64,000 nt of DNA from Streptomyces sp. NBC_01142. GTDB taxonomy: Bacteria; Actinomycetota; Actinomycetes; Streptomycetales; Streptomycetaceae. The translations under genes and the position numbers were made by a program. Positions 31,118-40,351 of this stretch are shown here, piece by piece. Within the stretch, counting starts at the first letter, position 1; the number at the start of each line of letters is the position of its first letter. The DNA lies in NCBI RefSeq assembly GCF_026341125.1, contig NZ_JAPEOR010000002.1, forward strand, positions 806,001 through 870,000. The letters are read 5' to 3'. A model generated the notes under the pieces. That model ran no database searches. It was not told the origin of the DNA and saw only the letters and a program-made list of their open reading frames with translations.

Positions 31118-32923
31118 ATGCCGCTGAACCGTAGGACGTTCCTGGAGCGGTCGGCCGCCGCCGGGGCCGGTGTGGCCATCGCCGGAGCCGCCGCAGCGCC
31201 CGCCACGGCACAGGAGCGCGGCCACGGCCAGGGACGCCCGCCGAAGCGGTACTCCTTCACCGTCATGGGGACCACCGATCTGCACGGCAATGTCTTCAAC
31301 TGGGACTACTTCACGGACAGGGAGTTCGACGACAAGGCCCACAACGACGTGGGCCTCGCGAAGATCTCGACGCTCGTGGAGAAGATCCGCAAGGACAAGG
31401 GCCGGCGCAACACGCTGCTCATCGACGCCGGCGACACCATCCAGGGCACCCAGTTGTCGTACTACTACGCCAAGGTCGACCCGATCACGGCGAAGCGCGG
31501 CCCCGTGCACCCCATGGCCCAGGCCATGAACGCCATCGGCTACGACGCGGCGGCGCTCGGCAACCACGAGTTCAACTACGGCATACCGGTCCTGCGGAAG
31601 TTCGAGGAGCAGTGCGACTTCCCGCTGCTCGGCGCCAATGCCCTGGACGCCAAGACGCTCCGTCCGGCCTTCGCGCCGTACAGCGTCCACCGGCTGCGCA
31701 CGCCCTGCGGCCGCGATGTGAAGGTCGCCGTCCTCGGTCTGACCAACCCCGGCATCGCCATCTGGGACAAGGCCAATGTGCAGGGCAAGATGGTCTTCCC
31801 GGGGCTGGAGGAGCAGGCCGCGAAGTGGGTGCCGAAGCTGCGCTCCATGGGTGCGGACGTGGTCATCGTCTCCGCGCACTCGGGCTCCAGCGGCACCTCT
31901 TCGTACGGCGACCAGCTCCCGTACATCGAGAACGCCGCGGGTCTCGTCGCCGAGCAGGTGCCCGGCATCGACGCGATCCTCGTCGGGCACGCGCACACCG
32001 AGATCGCCGAGTACTTCGTCACCAACAAGGAGACCGGCAAGCAGGTCGTGCTCTCCGAGCCGCTGAAGTGGGGCCAGCGGCTCACCCTCTTCGACTTCGA
32101 CCTGGTGTGGAGCAAGGGCCGCTGGACGGTCGAGAAGGCCGGGGCGCAGGTCCTCAACTCCAACACGGTCGCCGAGGACCAGAAGATCACCCGGCTGCTC
32201 GGCGACGAGCACAAGAAGGTCGTCGCGTACGTCAACCAGGTCATCGGCACCTCCACCGCCGCCATGTCCACGGCCGCGGCGCCGTGGCAGGACGAGCCGA
32301 TCATCGATCTGATCAACCATGTCCAGGCCGAGACGGTGAAGGCGGCGCTGGCCGGCGGTCAGTACGCGGCGCTGCCCGTGCTCTCGCAGGCCTCCTGCTT
32401 CTCGCGCACCGCGGCGATCCCCTCCGGCCGGGTGACCATCAAGGACGCGGCCGGGCTCTACCCGTTCGAGAACACCCTGGAGGCGCGTCTGGTGACCGGC
32501 GCGCAGCTCGCGGCGTATCTGGAGTTCTCGGCGAAGTACTACGTGCAGACTCCGGCCGGCGGGCCCGTCGACACGTCGAAGCTGACCAACGCCGACAACA
32601 TCCCGGACTACAACTACGACGCGATCTCGGGTCTGACGTACGAGATCGACATCGCCAGGCCGGCCGGTTCACGGATCGTGAAGCTGTCCTTCGACGGCAA
32701 GCCGGTCGACCCGGCCGCGCAGTTCGTGCTGGCCGTCAACAACTACCGGGCGAGCGGCGGCGGGAACTTCCCGCACATCGCCGCGGCCCAGCAGCTGTGG
32801 GCGAACTCGGAGGAGATCCGGAACACGATCATCGGCTGGGTGCAGAAGAAGGGCACCGTCGATCCGGCGGAGTTCGCGTCCGTGGGCTGGAAGCTGACCC
32901 GGGACGGCACGCCCGTCTTCTAG
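31118..32923 (+). CDS. exported 5'-nucleotidase / 2',3'-cyclic phosphodiesterase family enzyme
   Basis: This 601-aa secreted metallophosphoesterase has a Tat signal (NRRTFLERS, residues 4-12, then an Ala-rich core). The calcineurin-like domain has TTDLHGN, DAGDTIQG, LGNHEFNYG and VGHAHTEI, which supply the di-metal ligands. The C-terminal 5'-nucleotidase substrate domain (about 390-590) includes GLYPFENTLEARLVTGAQL and NNYRASGGGNFPH. It would release phosphate and nucleosides from extracellular nucleotides. The ATG follows GAGGGAGACGAA. No phosphate-box repeat was recognised upstream. Confidence 0.92.
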   Translation: MPLNRRTFLERSAAAGAGVAIAGAAAAPATAQERGHGQGRPPKRYSFTVMGTTDLHGNVFNWDYFTDREFDDKAHNDVGLAKISTLVEKIRKDKGRRNTLLIDAGDTIQGTQLSYYYAKVDPITAKRGPVHPMAQAMNAIGYDAAALGNHEFNYGIPVLRKFEEQCDFPLLGANALDAKTLRPAFAPYSVHRLRTPCGRDVKVAVLGLTNPGIAIWDKANVQGKMVFPGLEEQAAKWVPKLRSMGADVVIVSAHSGSSGTSSYGDQLPYIENAAGLVAEQVPGIDAILVGHAHTEIAEYFVTNKETGKQVVLSEPLKWGQRLTLFDFDLVWSKGRWTVEKAGAQVLNSNTVAEDQKITRLLGDEHKKVVAYVNQVIGTSTAAMSTAAAPWQDEPIIDLINHVQAETVKAALAGGQYAALPVLSQASCFSRTAAIPSGRVTIKDAAGLYPFENTLEARLVTGAQLAAYLEFSAKYYVQTPAGGPVDTSKLTNADNIPDYNYDAISGLTYEIDIARPAGSRIVKLSFDGKPVDPAAQFVLAVNNYRASGGGNFPHIAAAQQLWANSEEIRNTIIGWVQKKGTVDPAEFASVGWKLTRDGTPVF

Positions 32924-32942
32924 CCCCTGGCGTGCGAGGCGT

Positions 32943-34355
32943 TCAGATTCCCTGTGCCAGGGGCGTGAGCTCCGGTGCCTGTCCGGGGATTCTGGGCGCC
33001 TCGCGCCGTTCCAGTCCGAAGCTGGTGAAGGCGGTGCGCTGCGGCAGCGGGTAGGGCTCCTTGCCGGTGAGGGAGTTGAGGATGCTGGCGCTTCGCCAGG
33101 CGGCGAGACCGAGGTCGGGCGCGCCGACGCCGTGCGTGTGCCGTTCGGCGTTCTGTACGTATACCGAGCCGGTCACCGAGCGGTCGAGGACGAGCCGGAA
33201 CCGGTCGTCGATACGCGGGCGTCCGGACGCGTCCCTCAGCACATACGGTTCGAGGCCGGCCAGCACCCGGTCGAGCGGCCGCTCCCGGTAGCCGGTCGCC
33301 AGGACCACGGCGTTGGTGGTGAGGCGGGAGCGGGTGGCCTGCTGGATGTGCTCGAGGTGCAGCTCCACCATGGTGGTGGCGACCCGGCCCGCGGTACGCA
33401 CGCAGACTCCGGGGGTCAGGACGGCGTCGGGCCAGCCGCCGTGCAGCGTGCGGCGGTAGAGCTCGTCGTGGATCGCGGCGATGGTGTCCGCGTCGATGCC
33501 CTTGTGGAGCTGCCACTGGCGCGGGACCAGCGCGTCACGCGTCGGCTCGGGCAGGGCGTGGAAGTAACGGGTGTAGTCGGGGGTGAAGTGCTCCAGGCCG
33601 AGCTTGGAGTACTCCATCGGCGCGAACGCCTCCGTACGCGCCATCCAGTGGATCTTCTCGGCGCCCGCCGGGCGGGCCCGCAGCAGGTCGAGGAAGACCT
33701 CGGCGCCCGACTGTCCCGAGCCGATGACCGTGATGTGCTCGGCGGCCAGCAGCCGGTCGCGGTTCGCCAGATAGTCCGCGGAGTGGAAGACGGGGGCAGC
33801 GGGTGCGTCGACGAGCGGCCGCAGCGGCTCGGGGACGTACGGCTCGGTGCCCACCCCGAGCGCGATGTGCCGTGTGTATGTGCGGCCCAGCGCCTCCGCC
33901 TCGCCCTCCGCGTCGAGCTGGGTGAAGTCGACCTCGAAGAGGGACCGTTCGGTGTTCCAGCGGACGGCGTCGATCTGGTGGCCGAAGTAGAGGCCGGAGA
34001 GGTTGTCGCTGACCCAGCGGCAGTAGGCGTCGTATTCGGCGCGCTGGATGTGGAACCGCTCGGCGAAGTAGAAGGGGAAGAGCCGGTCCCGGTAGCGCAG
34101 GTAGTTGAGGAACGTCCAGGGGCTGGCCGGGTCGGCCAGCGTCACCAGGTCCGCCAGGAACGGGACTTGGAGCGTGGAGCCCTCGATCAGCAGGCCGGGG
34201 TGCCAGTTGAAGGCGGGCCGCTGCTCGTAGAAGGCGGTGGCGAGACCACCGTGGATCCCGTCGGCGAGCGCGGCGAGGGAGAGATTGAACGGGCCGATGC
34301 CGACGCCCACGAGGTCATGAGGCTGGTCGAGTTCGGTTGCGGGCATGCCGGTCAT
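32943..34355 (-). CDS. lysine/ornithine/diamine N-hydroxylase (IucD/SidA/DesB family)
   Basis: This 470-aa FAD- and NADPH-dependent monooxygenase N-hydroxylates a terminal amine in siderophore assembly. The FAD site (DLVGVGIGPFNLSLAAL), NADPH site (ITVIGSGQSGAEVFLDLL) and the family's FAD/substrate ATGY motif (VVLATGYRERP) are present, as are the WHPG and TLQVPFLADLVTLADP elements. The gene overlaps the 3' end of a DesA-like decarboxylase by 41 bp, or 32 bp if it starts at ATG 34346. The order matches desA-desB of the desferrioxamine cluster, but no desC or desD follows; the next gene is an unrelated nucleotidase. Confidence 0.9.
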   Translation of the reverse strand: MTGMPATELDQPHDLVGVGIGPFNLSLAALADGIHGGLATAFYEQRPAFNWHPGLLIEGSTLQVPFLADLVTLADPASPWTFLNYLRYRDRLFPFYFAERFHIQRAEYDAYCRWVSDNLSGLYFGHQIDAVRWNTERSLFEVDFTQLDAEGEAEALGRTYTRHIALGVGTEPYVPEPLRPLVDAPAAPVFHSADYLANRDRLLAAEHITVIGSGQSGAEVFLDLLRARPAGAEKIHWMARTEAFAPMEYSKLGLEHFTPDYTRYFHALPEPTRDALVPRQWQLHKGIDADTIAAIHDELYRRTLHGGWPDAVLTPGVCVRTAGRVATTMVELHLEHIQQATRSRLTTNAVVLATGYRERPLDRVLAGLEPYVLRDASGRPRIDDRFRLVLDRSVTGSVYVQNAERHTHGVGAPDLGLAAWRSASILNSLTGKEPYPLPQRTAFTSFGLERREAPRIPGQAPELTPLAQGI

Positions 34356-35757
34356 CGGGGGTGCCGCCTTCCACGAGTACGAGTTCGATCAGGACTTCTT
34401 GAATCAGAGCTGTCAGATCGCCGGGGGTGGCATGGGGATTGAGGAGGGTGGCCTTGAGCCAGAGCCTTCCGTCGGCGCGGGCCCGGCCGATGACCGCTCG
34501 GCCCCCGGTGAGCAGGGTGCGGCGGATGGCGGCGGTCTGCTCGTCGGTGGCCCCGGTGGGGCGGAACAGGACGGTGGAGATCGGGGGCCGCTCGTACAGC
34601 TCCAGGCCGGGGGTCTTCTCCACCAGGTCGGCGAGCTGACGGGCAGCGGCGCAGGTGCGGTCGACGAGCGCGCCGAGCCCGGTGCGGCCGAGCGCTCTGA
34701 GGGTGACGGCGACCTTGAGGATGTCGGGGCGGCGGGTCGTCCGCAGGGAGCGGCCCAGCAGGTCGGGCAGGCCGGCTTCGGTGTCGTCGTCGGCGTTGAG
34801 GTAGTCGGCGGTGTGGCCGAGGGCGGCGAGGCCGGCCCGGTCCGGTACGGCGAGCAGCCCGGCGGCGACCGGCTGCCAGCCGAGTTTGTGCAGATCGAGG
34901 GTGACGGAGTGGGCGCGCTCCAGGCCCGCCAGCCTGGCGCGGTGTTCCTGACTGAAGAGCAGCGGTCCGCCGTACGCGGCATCGATGTGCAGCTCGGCCC
35001 GGTGGCGCTCGCACAGGTCGGCGATCTCGGCGAGCGGATCGATCCGCCCGGTGTCGGTGGTGCCCGCGGTGGCGGCGACGAGCAGCGGCCCGTGCAGATC
35101 GGTGAGGGCCTGGTCGAGGGCGGCGAGGTCGAGCCCGTCGGAGGGCCCCGGGACGAGCACCGGCTCGGGCAGCCCCAGCAGCCAGGCGGCGCGTTGTACG
35201 GAGTGGTGGGTACCGGCCCCGCAGATCACCTGGACCGCGCCGTGCCGTTCGCGGGCGAGCAGCAGGCCGAGCTGGTTGGACTCCGTGCCGCCGGTGGTGA
35301 CCAGGGCGTCGGGGTCCTTCGCGTGCGGATAGACCTCGGCGGCGAGCGCACGGGTGAGAACGGCCTCCAGCTCGGACGCGGCAGGGGCCTGGTCCCAGGA
35401 GTCCATGGAGGGGTTGAGCGCGGACGCGGCCAGATCGGCGGCGACGGCGAGGGCGAGCGGCGGGGTGTGCAGATGGGCGGCGCACAGCGGATCGGCGGGG
35501 TCGGCGGCGCCGCGCGCGACGGCGGTCACGAGGGTGCGCAGGGCTTCCTCGGCGCCGGTGCCGTGTTCGGGCAGCACGGGCTCGGCGGCCTCGCGCACCC
35601 ACGCGGTGACGGCGTCGGGCCCGCCCGCCGGGAGCGGGCCGCCGCGGGCTGTCGCGCCGTCGCGGAGCGCGTCGAGCACGACGGCGAGCAGCGGCCGCAG
35701 CCCATCGGGGCCTGCGATGCCTCCGGCGAGGGGCGGGCCGGGCGGGAGCGTGCTCAT
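34315..35757 (-). CDS. PLP-dependent amino acid decarboxylase (DesA / DAB-decarboxylase type)
   Basis: This 480-aa group II decarboxylase has DALVTTGGTESNQLGLLLARE, the His-rich cofactor-stacking segment GTHHSVQRAAWLLG, LHIDAAYGGPLLFS and the PLP lysine in SVTLDLHKLGWQPVAAG. By family and context the likely reaction is lysine to cadaverine, feeding the N-hydroxylase with which it overlaps. The ATG at 35757 has GAAGGA before it and gives the DesA-like length. I looked for an iron-box (TTAGGTTAGGCTCACC-like) upstream and saw none, so iron control is not supported by the sequence. Confidence 0.88.
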   Translation of the reverse strand: MSTLPPGPPLAGGIAGPDGLRPLLAVVLDALRDGATARGGPLPAGGPDAVTAWVREAAEPVLPEHGTGAEEALRTLVTAVARGAADPADPLCAAHLHTPPLALAVAADLAASALNPSMDSWDQAPAASELEAVLTRALAAEVYPHAKDPDALVTTGGTESNQLGLLLARERHGAVQVICGAGTHHSVQRAAWLLGLPEPVLVPGPSDGLDLAALDQALTDLHGPLLVAATAGTTDTGRIDPLAEIADLCERHRAELHIDAAYGGPLLFSQEHRARLAGLERAHSVTLDLHKLGWQPVAAGLLAVPDRAGLAALGHTADYLNADDDTEAGLPDLLGRSLRTTRRPDILKVAVTLRALGRTGLGALVDRTCAAARQLADLVEKTPGLELYERPPISTVLFRPTGATDEQTAAIRRTLLTGGRAVIGRARADGRLWLKATLLNPHATPGDLTALIQEVLIELVLVEGGTPDDRHARNRTRPAS

Positions 35758-36001
35758 GCGGGTCCTTCGGGGAGCGCTGGGGTGACACACCAGGGTGTAC
35801 GGGGGATCTGGCGGTGTGCCCACAGAGCTCAACGATCTGAACCCGAAAGTGGTATTGCCGTGAGGTGCGGAGGAGTTGGTTCCGGGAGCCCTGCTATGAG
35901 GGTCCGGGGGCAGAGATCCGGATGGATGCCACTGCGCGGGCCTGTTCCCGCCGGCCGCTCCTTCCCGGACCGGGGCATCTCCCGAGGCCCCGGCCCGCGT
36001 T
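35758..36001. other. intergenic region upstream of the decarboxylase gene
   Basis: This stretch between the decarboxylase start and the pepN terminator has no gene I can support. It must hold the promoter of the desA/desB-like pair. Loosely repeated GGGTGACACACC and GGTGTGCCCAC words occur near 35780-35825, but no convincing operator was found. Confidence 0.5.
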
Positions 36002-36043
36002 CGCCGCACGGGCTGACGTTTCAGCCCGTCAGCCCGTGCGGCG
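36002..36043 (-). terminator. long hairpin terminator downstream of pepN, with gene-end repeat
   Basis: A perfect 17-bp stem (36002-36018 with 36027-36043, CGCCGCACGGGCTGACG and its complement) carries an 8-nt loop. GATCGAGG and a second palindrome around GGGGGCGGAGCCCC (to about 36080) follow. The same word order recurs at 52128-52213, so this is a copy of a repeated gene-end element. Confidence 0.8.
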
Positions 36044-36084
36044 ATCGAGGAGCGGCACCCGGGGGCGGAGCCCCGGGATGTCGG

Positions 36085-38595
36085 CTAACCGGCGCGTACC
36101 GCCAGTGCCCGGCGCAGGTCGTCGAGTTGGTCGACGAGCTTGCGGCGCAGTGCCGGCAGCATGTCCGCGTCGCGCAGACACTCCTCGCCCAGGCTCAGGG
36201 CCTCGGCGTCCACCGCGTGCAGCGGGAAGCCGTAGCGGCCCGCGGCCTCCGCGATGGCGGGGCCGCGGCGGGCGGCGAGCGCTACCGAGGCCGGATAGTA
36301 GCGGGGCACGTACTCCCGGACCAGGTCGGCCTGTTCCGGCTGCCAGAAGCCCTGGGCCGTGGCGGTGAAGAGGTAGTTGGAGAGGCCGTCGGAGGTGAAG
36401 AGCTGCTCCCACGCGGCCGCCTTCGCCTCGGGTGTGGGCAGGGCTGCGCGGCAGCGGGCCGCGCCCTCCTGGCCGGTGGCGCTGGGGTCGCGGTTCAGTT
36501 CCGCCGCGATCACCGGGTCCTCGATCGCGCCGAGGACGGCGAGGCGGGTGAGGATGCGCCAGCGCAGCTCGGGGTCGAGCTCCGGACCGCCGGGGACGCT
36601 GCCGTCGGCGAGCCACTCCTGGAGACTCTCGGGCTGGGCGGCGGAGTCGATGAAGTGGCGTACGGCGGTGAGGCGCAGGCCGGAACCGTTGCCGTCCTCC
36701 GTGCGGCGCATCAGGTCGCGGCAGAGGCCCCTGATCGTGGCGAGGGCCGCGGGACGCTGGTCGGCCGGGAGGTAGCAGTCGGCGATCTGGCCGGCGGCGA
36801 AGGCGAGGACGCCCTGGACGACGGCGAGGTCCTGCTCGCGCGGGAGGTGGGCGCGGGCGGCGTCCAGGTAGGCGGTGGGGGCCAGTTCGCCGTCGCGGAC
36901 CATGTCGCGGGCGGCGTTCCAGATGACGGCACGCGTCAGCGGGTCCGGGACACCAGAGAGGGCACGTACCGCCGTCGCCCAGGAGACCGCGTCCAGGCGG
37001 ACCTTGGCGTAGCTGACGTCGCCGTCGTTGAGGACGACGAGAGCGGGGCGACGGCCGGGGCGGCTGCCGTTCTGGCTGCTGTTCCGGCTCTGCGGGACGT
37101 CCAGTTCGAGGCGGTCGCGCAGCACGAGCCGGTCCGCGTCGACCGGGTCGACGTCGTAGGCGCCGACCGCGATCCGGTGCGGGCGGCTGCCGTCGCGCGC
37201 GATGTCCAGCGACCAGGTGCCGTTGGACTCGGCGACGGACGGGGTGAGCGTGTCGACACCGGAGGTACGCAGCCATGCCTCCGCCCACGCATGCACATCG
37301 CGGTCCGTGGCGTGCGCGAGGGAGTCGATGAAGTCGGCGAGGGTGGCATTGCCGAACCTGTGCCGGGCGAAGTGGGTGTTGATGCCGGCGAGGAAGTCCT
37401 TCTCCCCCAGCCAGGTGACCAGCTGACGCAGGGCCGAGGCGCCCTTGGCGTACGAGATTCCGTCGAAGTTGAGCATTGCGGACGCGGTGTCCGGGACGGC
37501 GGCCGGGTCGGGAGCGACGGGGTGGGTGGAGGGCCGCTGGTCGGCGTCGTAGCCCCATGACTTGCGCGCGATGGCGAAGTCCACCCAGGTGTCGGTGAAG
37601 CGGGTGGCCTCGGTGAGCGTCTGGTAGCCCATGTACTCGGCGAAGGACTCGTTCAGCCAGATGTCGTCCCACCACCTGAGCGTGACGAGGTCACCGAACC
37701 ACATGTGGGCCATCTCGTGGGCGATGACCATGGCGCGGGTCTGGCGCTGGGTGTCGGTGACGGCGGAGCGGTAGATGAACTCGTCGCGGAAGGTGACCAG
37801 GCCCGGGTTCTCCATCGCCCCGGCGTTGAACTCGGGCACGAAGGCCTGGTCGTACGAGTCGAAGGGGTACGGCTCCTCGAACTTCTCGTGGTACCGGTCG
37901 TAGCACTGGCGCGTGATCTCGAGGATCTCGTCGGCGTCGGCGTCGAGGTACGGCGCGAGCGAGCGGCGGCAGTGGATTCCGAAGGGCAGACCGGCGTGCT
38001 CGGTGCGTACGGAGTGCCAGGGGCCGGCGGCGACCGCCACGAAGTAGGTGGCGAGCGGCGGCGTTGCCGCGCAGGTCCAGCGGCCGTCACCGGTGTGGGT
38101 GGCGATGCCGTTGCCGAGGACGCTCCAGCCCTCGGGGGCGGTGACGGACAGCTCGAAAACGGCCTTGAGGTCGGGCTGGTCGAAGGCGGCGAAGACGCGC
38201 TGGACGTCATCCATGAAGAGCTGGGTGTAGACGTACGTCTCGCCGTCGGTGGGGTCGGTGAAGCGGTGCATGCCCTCGCCGGTGCGGGAGTAGCGCATGT
38301 CCGCCTCGATGCGCAGCTCGTGCTCCCCGGCGCTGAGGCCGGTGAGCGCGAGCCGGTTCTCGACGAGCGACTCGGGGTCCAGGGGCTGCCCGTCGAGGGT
38401 GATGAAGCGCAGCGCGGCGGGCTTGAGCTCGACGAAGGTGTCCCCGGCCGTCCGCGCGGTGAACCGGATGACGGTGCGGGAGTCGAAGGTCTCCACGCCG
38501 GTGGTGAGATCGAGGTCGATCGTGTACCGGTGGACATCGAGGAGCTGGGCTCGGGTCTGCGCTTCGTCGCGCGTCAGTACGGGCATGGGAGCCAT
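36085..38595 (-). CDS. pepN: aminopeptidase N (M1 family)
   Basis: This 836-aa zinc aminopeptidase removes N-terminal residues from peptides. The M1 signatures are exact: the exopeptidase motif in EFNAGAMENPGLVTF and the zinc site HEMAHMWFGDLVTLRWWDDIWLNESFAEYMG (HExxH plus a Glu 18 residues on). A beta domain precedes it and an all-helical ERAP1-like C-terminal domain (about 510-830) follows, matching actinobacterial PepN length. It has no signal peptide and is presumably cytosolic. Starts at 38595 and 38586 are equally plausible. The strongly basic codon shadow on other frames is not coding. Confidence 0.95.
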   Translation of the reverse strand: MAPMPVLTRDEAQTRAQLLDVHRYTIDLDLTTGVETFDSRTVIRFTARTAGDTFVELKPAALRFITLDGQPLDPESLVENRLALTGLSAGEHELRIEADMRYSRTGEGMHRFTDPTDGETYVYTQLFMDDVQRVFAAFDQPDLKAVFELSVTAPEGWSVLGNGIATHTGDGRWTCAATPPLATYFVAVAAGPWHSVRTEHAGLPFGIHCRRSLAPYLDADADEILEITRQCYDRYHEKFEEPYPFDSYDQAFVPEFNAGAMENPGLVTFRDEFIYRSAVTDTQRQTRAMVIAHEMAHMWFGDLVTLRWWDDIWLNESFAEYMGYQTLTEATRFTDTWVDFAIARKSWGYDADQRPSTHPVAPDPAAVPDTASAMLNFDGISYAKGASALRQLVTWLGEKDFLAGINTHFARHRFGNATLADFIDSLAHATDRDVHAWAEAWLRTSGVDTLTPSVAESNGTWSLDIARDGSRPHRIAVGAYDVDPVDADRLVLRDRLELDVPQSRNSSQNGSRPGRRPALVVLNDGDVSYAKVRLDAVSWATAVRALSGVPDPLTRAVIWNAARDMVRDGELAPTAYLDAARAHLPREQDLAVVQGVLAFAAGQIADCYLPADQRPAALATIRGLCRDLMRRTEDGNGSGLRLTAVRHFIDSAAQPESLQEWLADGSVPGGPELDPELRWRILTRLAVLGAIEDPVIAAELNRDPSATGQEGAARCRAALPTPEAKAAAWEQLFTSDGLSNYLFTATAQGFWQPEQADLVREYVPRYYPASVALAARRGPAIAEAAGRYGFPLHAVDAEALSLGEECLRDADMLPALRRKLVDQLDDLRRALAVRAG

Positions 38596-39125
38596 GCTGC
38601 CTGATGGGTCGCGTCCGGTACACGGGGTTGGCAGTTCGCTGTCAGCGCACCGGTCGGCGGCGCGTGATGTCGGCCACTGCGGTGTTCGCGAGGAGTACGG
38701 CGGTGAGGACGACCGCGATGGCGGTGCGCCCCGGTGCGTACAGCGCGCGGGCCGCGCCGCCGCACGACGGCCTTGACGGGCAGAACGCCCGCGAGTGGTA
38801 GCCGGACGCGCGCACTTGGGGAGGTGAGCAGGCCCACAAAGCGGCGGCCGGTGGCGTCACTGTGCGGCGACGCCCGGTGGCCGGTGGCGTCACGGTGCCG
38901 AAGAGCAGGCGGACACCGGCGCTGTCACGGGGCGAAGCCCCACCGGCACAGGCTGCCGATCGCGGTCACCTCGAGGAGGAACGCCTGGATCTCGTGGGCG
39001 GCGAACCGCGGCCGCCCCGCCCCTGCACCGGCGACGCCCCGGCCCCCGCACCGGCACCCGCACCGGCACCGGCACCGGCACCGGCACCGGCGACGCTCCC
39101 GTCCTGGCCCCGCGAGGCGGGCTCC
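38596..39125. other. 530-bp gene-poor region with short direct repeats
   Basis: No gene here is convincing. A minus-strand frame ending at 38642 encodes a hydrophobic tail (GRTAIAVVLTAVLLANTAVAD) that could be the remnant or end of a small membrane protein, but no start with a ribosome binding site is visible. GCCGGTGGCGTCAC(T/G)GTGC occurs twice, at 38847-38865 and 38880-38898. A hexanucleotide array follows at 39049-39090. Confidence 0.5.
39049..39090. repeat. CACCGG hexanucleotide array (7 units)
   Basis: There are seven consecutive hexamers; the second is CACCCG and the rest are CACCGG. The array lies 36 bp past the chorismate mutase stop. It would be prone to copy-number change. Confidence 0.9.
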
Positions 39126-39452
39126 TCAGGTGTCGTGCGGGGCCGACGGCTTGGCCGCGATGGTCTCGTGGTGGCGGATGACCTCGGCGATGATGAAGTT
39201 CAGCAGCTTCTCGGCGAAGGCCGGGTCCAGTTTGGCGCTCTCCGCCAGCTGCCGCAGCCGCTCGATCTGGCGCGCCTCCCGGGCCGCGTCGGCCGGCGGC
39301 AGATGGTGCTCCGCCTTGAGGTGGCCGACCTGCTGGGTGCACTTGAAGCGTTCGGCGAGCATATGGACGACAGCCGCGTCGATGTTGTCGATGCTCTCCC
39401 GCAGCCGGTTCAGTTCGGCGCGTACGGACTCGTCGATGTCCCTCGTGGTCAT
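39126..39452 (-). CDS. chorismate mutase (AroQ type)
   Basis: This 108-aa all-helical enzyme converts chorismate to prephenate for Phe/Tyr synthesis. The AroQ pattern is clear: RAELNRLRESIDNIDAAVVHMLAERFKCTQQVGHLKAEHHLPPADAAREARQIERL region, with Arg, Lys and Glu/Asp active-site positions in helix 1 (RESIDNID), the loop after helix 1 (VGHLKAEHHLPP) and the final helix (FIIAEVIRHHE). It has no fused dehydratase or regulatory domain and no signal peptide. It stands alone, tail to head with the AraC gene. Confidence 0.9.
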   Translation of the reverse strand: MTTRDIDESVRAELNRLRESIDNIDAAVVHMLAERFKCTQQVGHLKAEHHLPPADAAREARQIERLRQLAESAKLDPAFAEKLLNFIIAEVIRHHETIAAKPSAPHDT

Positions 39453-39463
39453 GGTCAGCGAGC

Positions 39464-40351
39464 TTACGTCGGTGACGTGACGATCGTCGGCGGGTGTTCA
39501 GGGTCTGGGATCCGGGTGCTCCAGCCGCCGGGAACGGCGCGGCCCTGCTGCTCCCGGAAGCGGATGGGCGCGATGCCGACGCGGCGGGTGAACAGCCGGG
39601 AGAAGTACGCCGGGTCCTCGTAGCCGACGCGGCGGGCGACGGCGGCGACGGGCAGCTCGGTGGCCGCGAGCAGCTCCTTGGCCCGGCCGAGGCGGATGCC
39701 GAGGAGGTAGTCCTTGGGGCTGCAGCCCGCGCCGCGTCGTACGGCGGTGCGCAGCTCGGCGGGGGTCATGCCGTGCCGGGCGGCGTGCTCGGCAACGGAG
39801 AGCGGTTGGAAGGCATCGCGGGCGAGCGCGGCGAGGACCGGGTCGCCCTCGGCATTGGTGTCGGCGCGGGCGCGGCGCAGGGCGACGAGGAGCTCATGGA
39901 CGGCGGCGCCCGTCTCGACCTCCAGGAGCGGGTTACCACGGCGGGCGGCGCGGACGATCCTGCCCACGGCGGCGCGGGCCCCGGCGGCGTCGGAGAGCGG
40001 GACGACGGGCCGGTCGGGCTCTATGTAGCCCAGTTCCGTGTAGGTGACGGTGGCGGGCCCGGAGAAGTCGACGAAGCTCTCGTCCCAGCCGGCGGCCGGA
40101 TCGGGGCCGTAGTGGTGCGGGACACCGGGGGTGAGCCAGATCAGGGCGGGCGCGGTGACGGTCGTGCGCCGTCCGTCGGTGCCGCGGAACCAGCCGCGGC
40201 CGGCGCTGATCACCACGGCGACATGGTGGTCGAGGGTGCGGGGGCCGACGGTGGGCAGGGCTCCGTGCTGGAGGCCGACGCCTAGGCAGACGAGACCGAG
40301 GCGGTGATGGACCGGGCTCGGTGTGAAATAGCGCATCCAGGTGTGGTACAT
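39464..40351 (-). CDS. AraC-family regulator, probable controller of the adjacent beta-galactosidase
   Basis: The first 150 residues of this 295-aa protein form an AraC-type cupin sensing domain (HHVAVVISAGRGWFRGTDGRR, PGVPHHYGPDP). The last 100 carry two helix-turn-helix units (LSVAEHAARHGMTPAELRTAVRRGAGCSPKDYLLGIRL, LPVAAVARRVGYEDPAYFSRLFTRRVGIAPIRFRE). It is divergent from the GH35 gene, and this arrangement usually means sugar-dependent control of that gene. The start at 40351 has GAAGGACAGAGG before it. Confidence 0.9.
   Translation of the reverse strand: MYHTWMRYFTPSPVHHRLGLVCLGVGLQHGALPTVGPRTLDHHVAVVISAGRGWFRGTDGRRTTVTAPALIWLTPGVPHHYGPDPAAGWDESFVDFSGPATVTYTELGYIEPDRPVVPLSDAAGARAAVGRIVRAARRGNPLLEVETGAAVHELLVALRRARADTNAEGDPVLAALARDAFQPLSVAEHAARHGMTPAELRTAVRRGAGCSPKDYLLGIRLGRAKELLAATELPVAAVARRVGYEDPAYFSRLFTRRVGIAPIRFREQQGRAVPGGWSTRIPDPEHPPTIVTSPT

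Noticed and set aside
35758..36001. Iron-box (DmdR/IdeR site) before the desA/desB-like pair
   Set aside because: No TTAGGTTAG-like palindrome could be found. The TTAGGTTG words at 29365 and 29382 belong to the sigma/TetR region and lack the mirrored half.
38642..38893. A small membrane protein gene on the minus strand
   Set aside because: Only the last 30 codons look like protein. No start with a ribosome binding site was seen, and the upstream part is repeat-rich.
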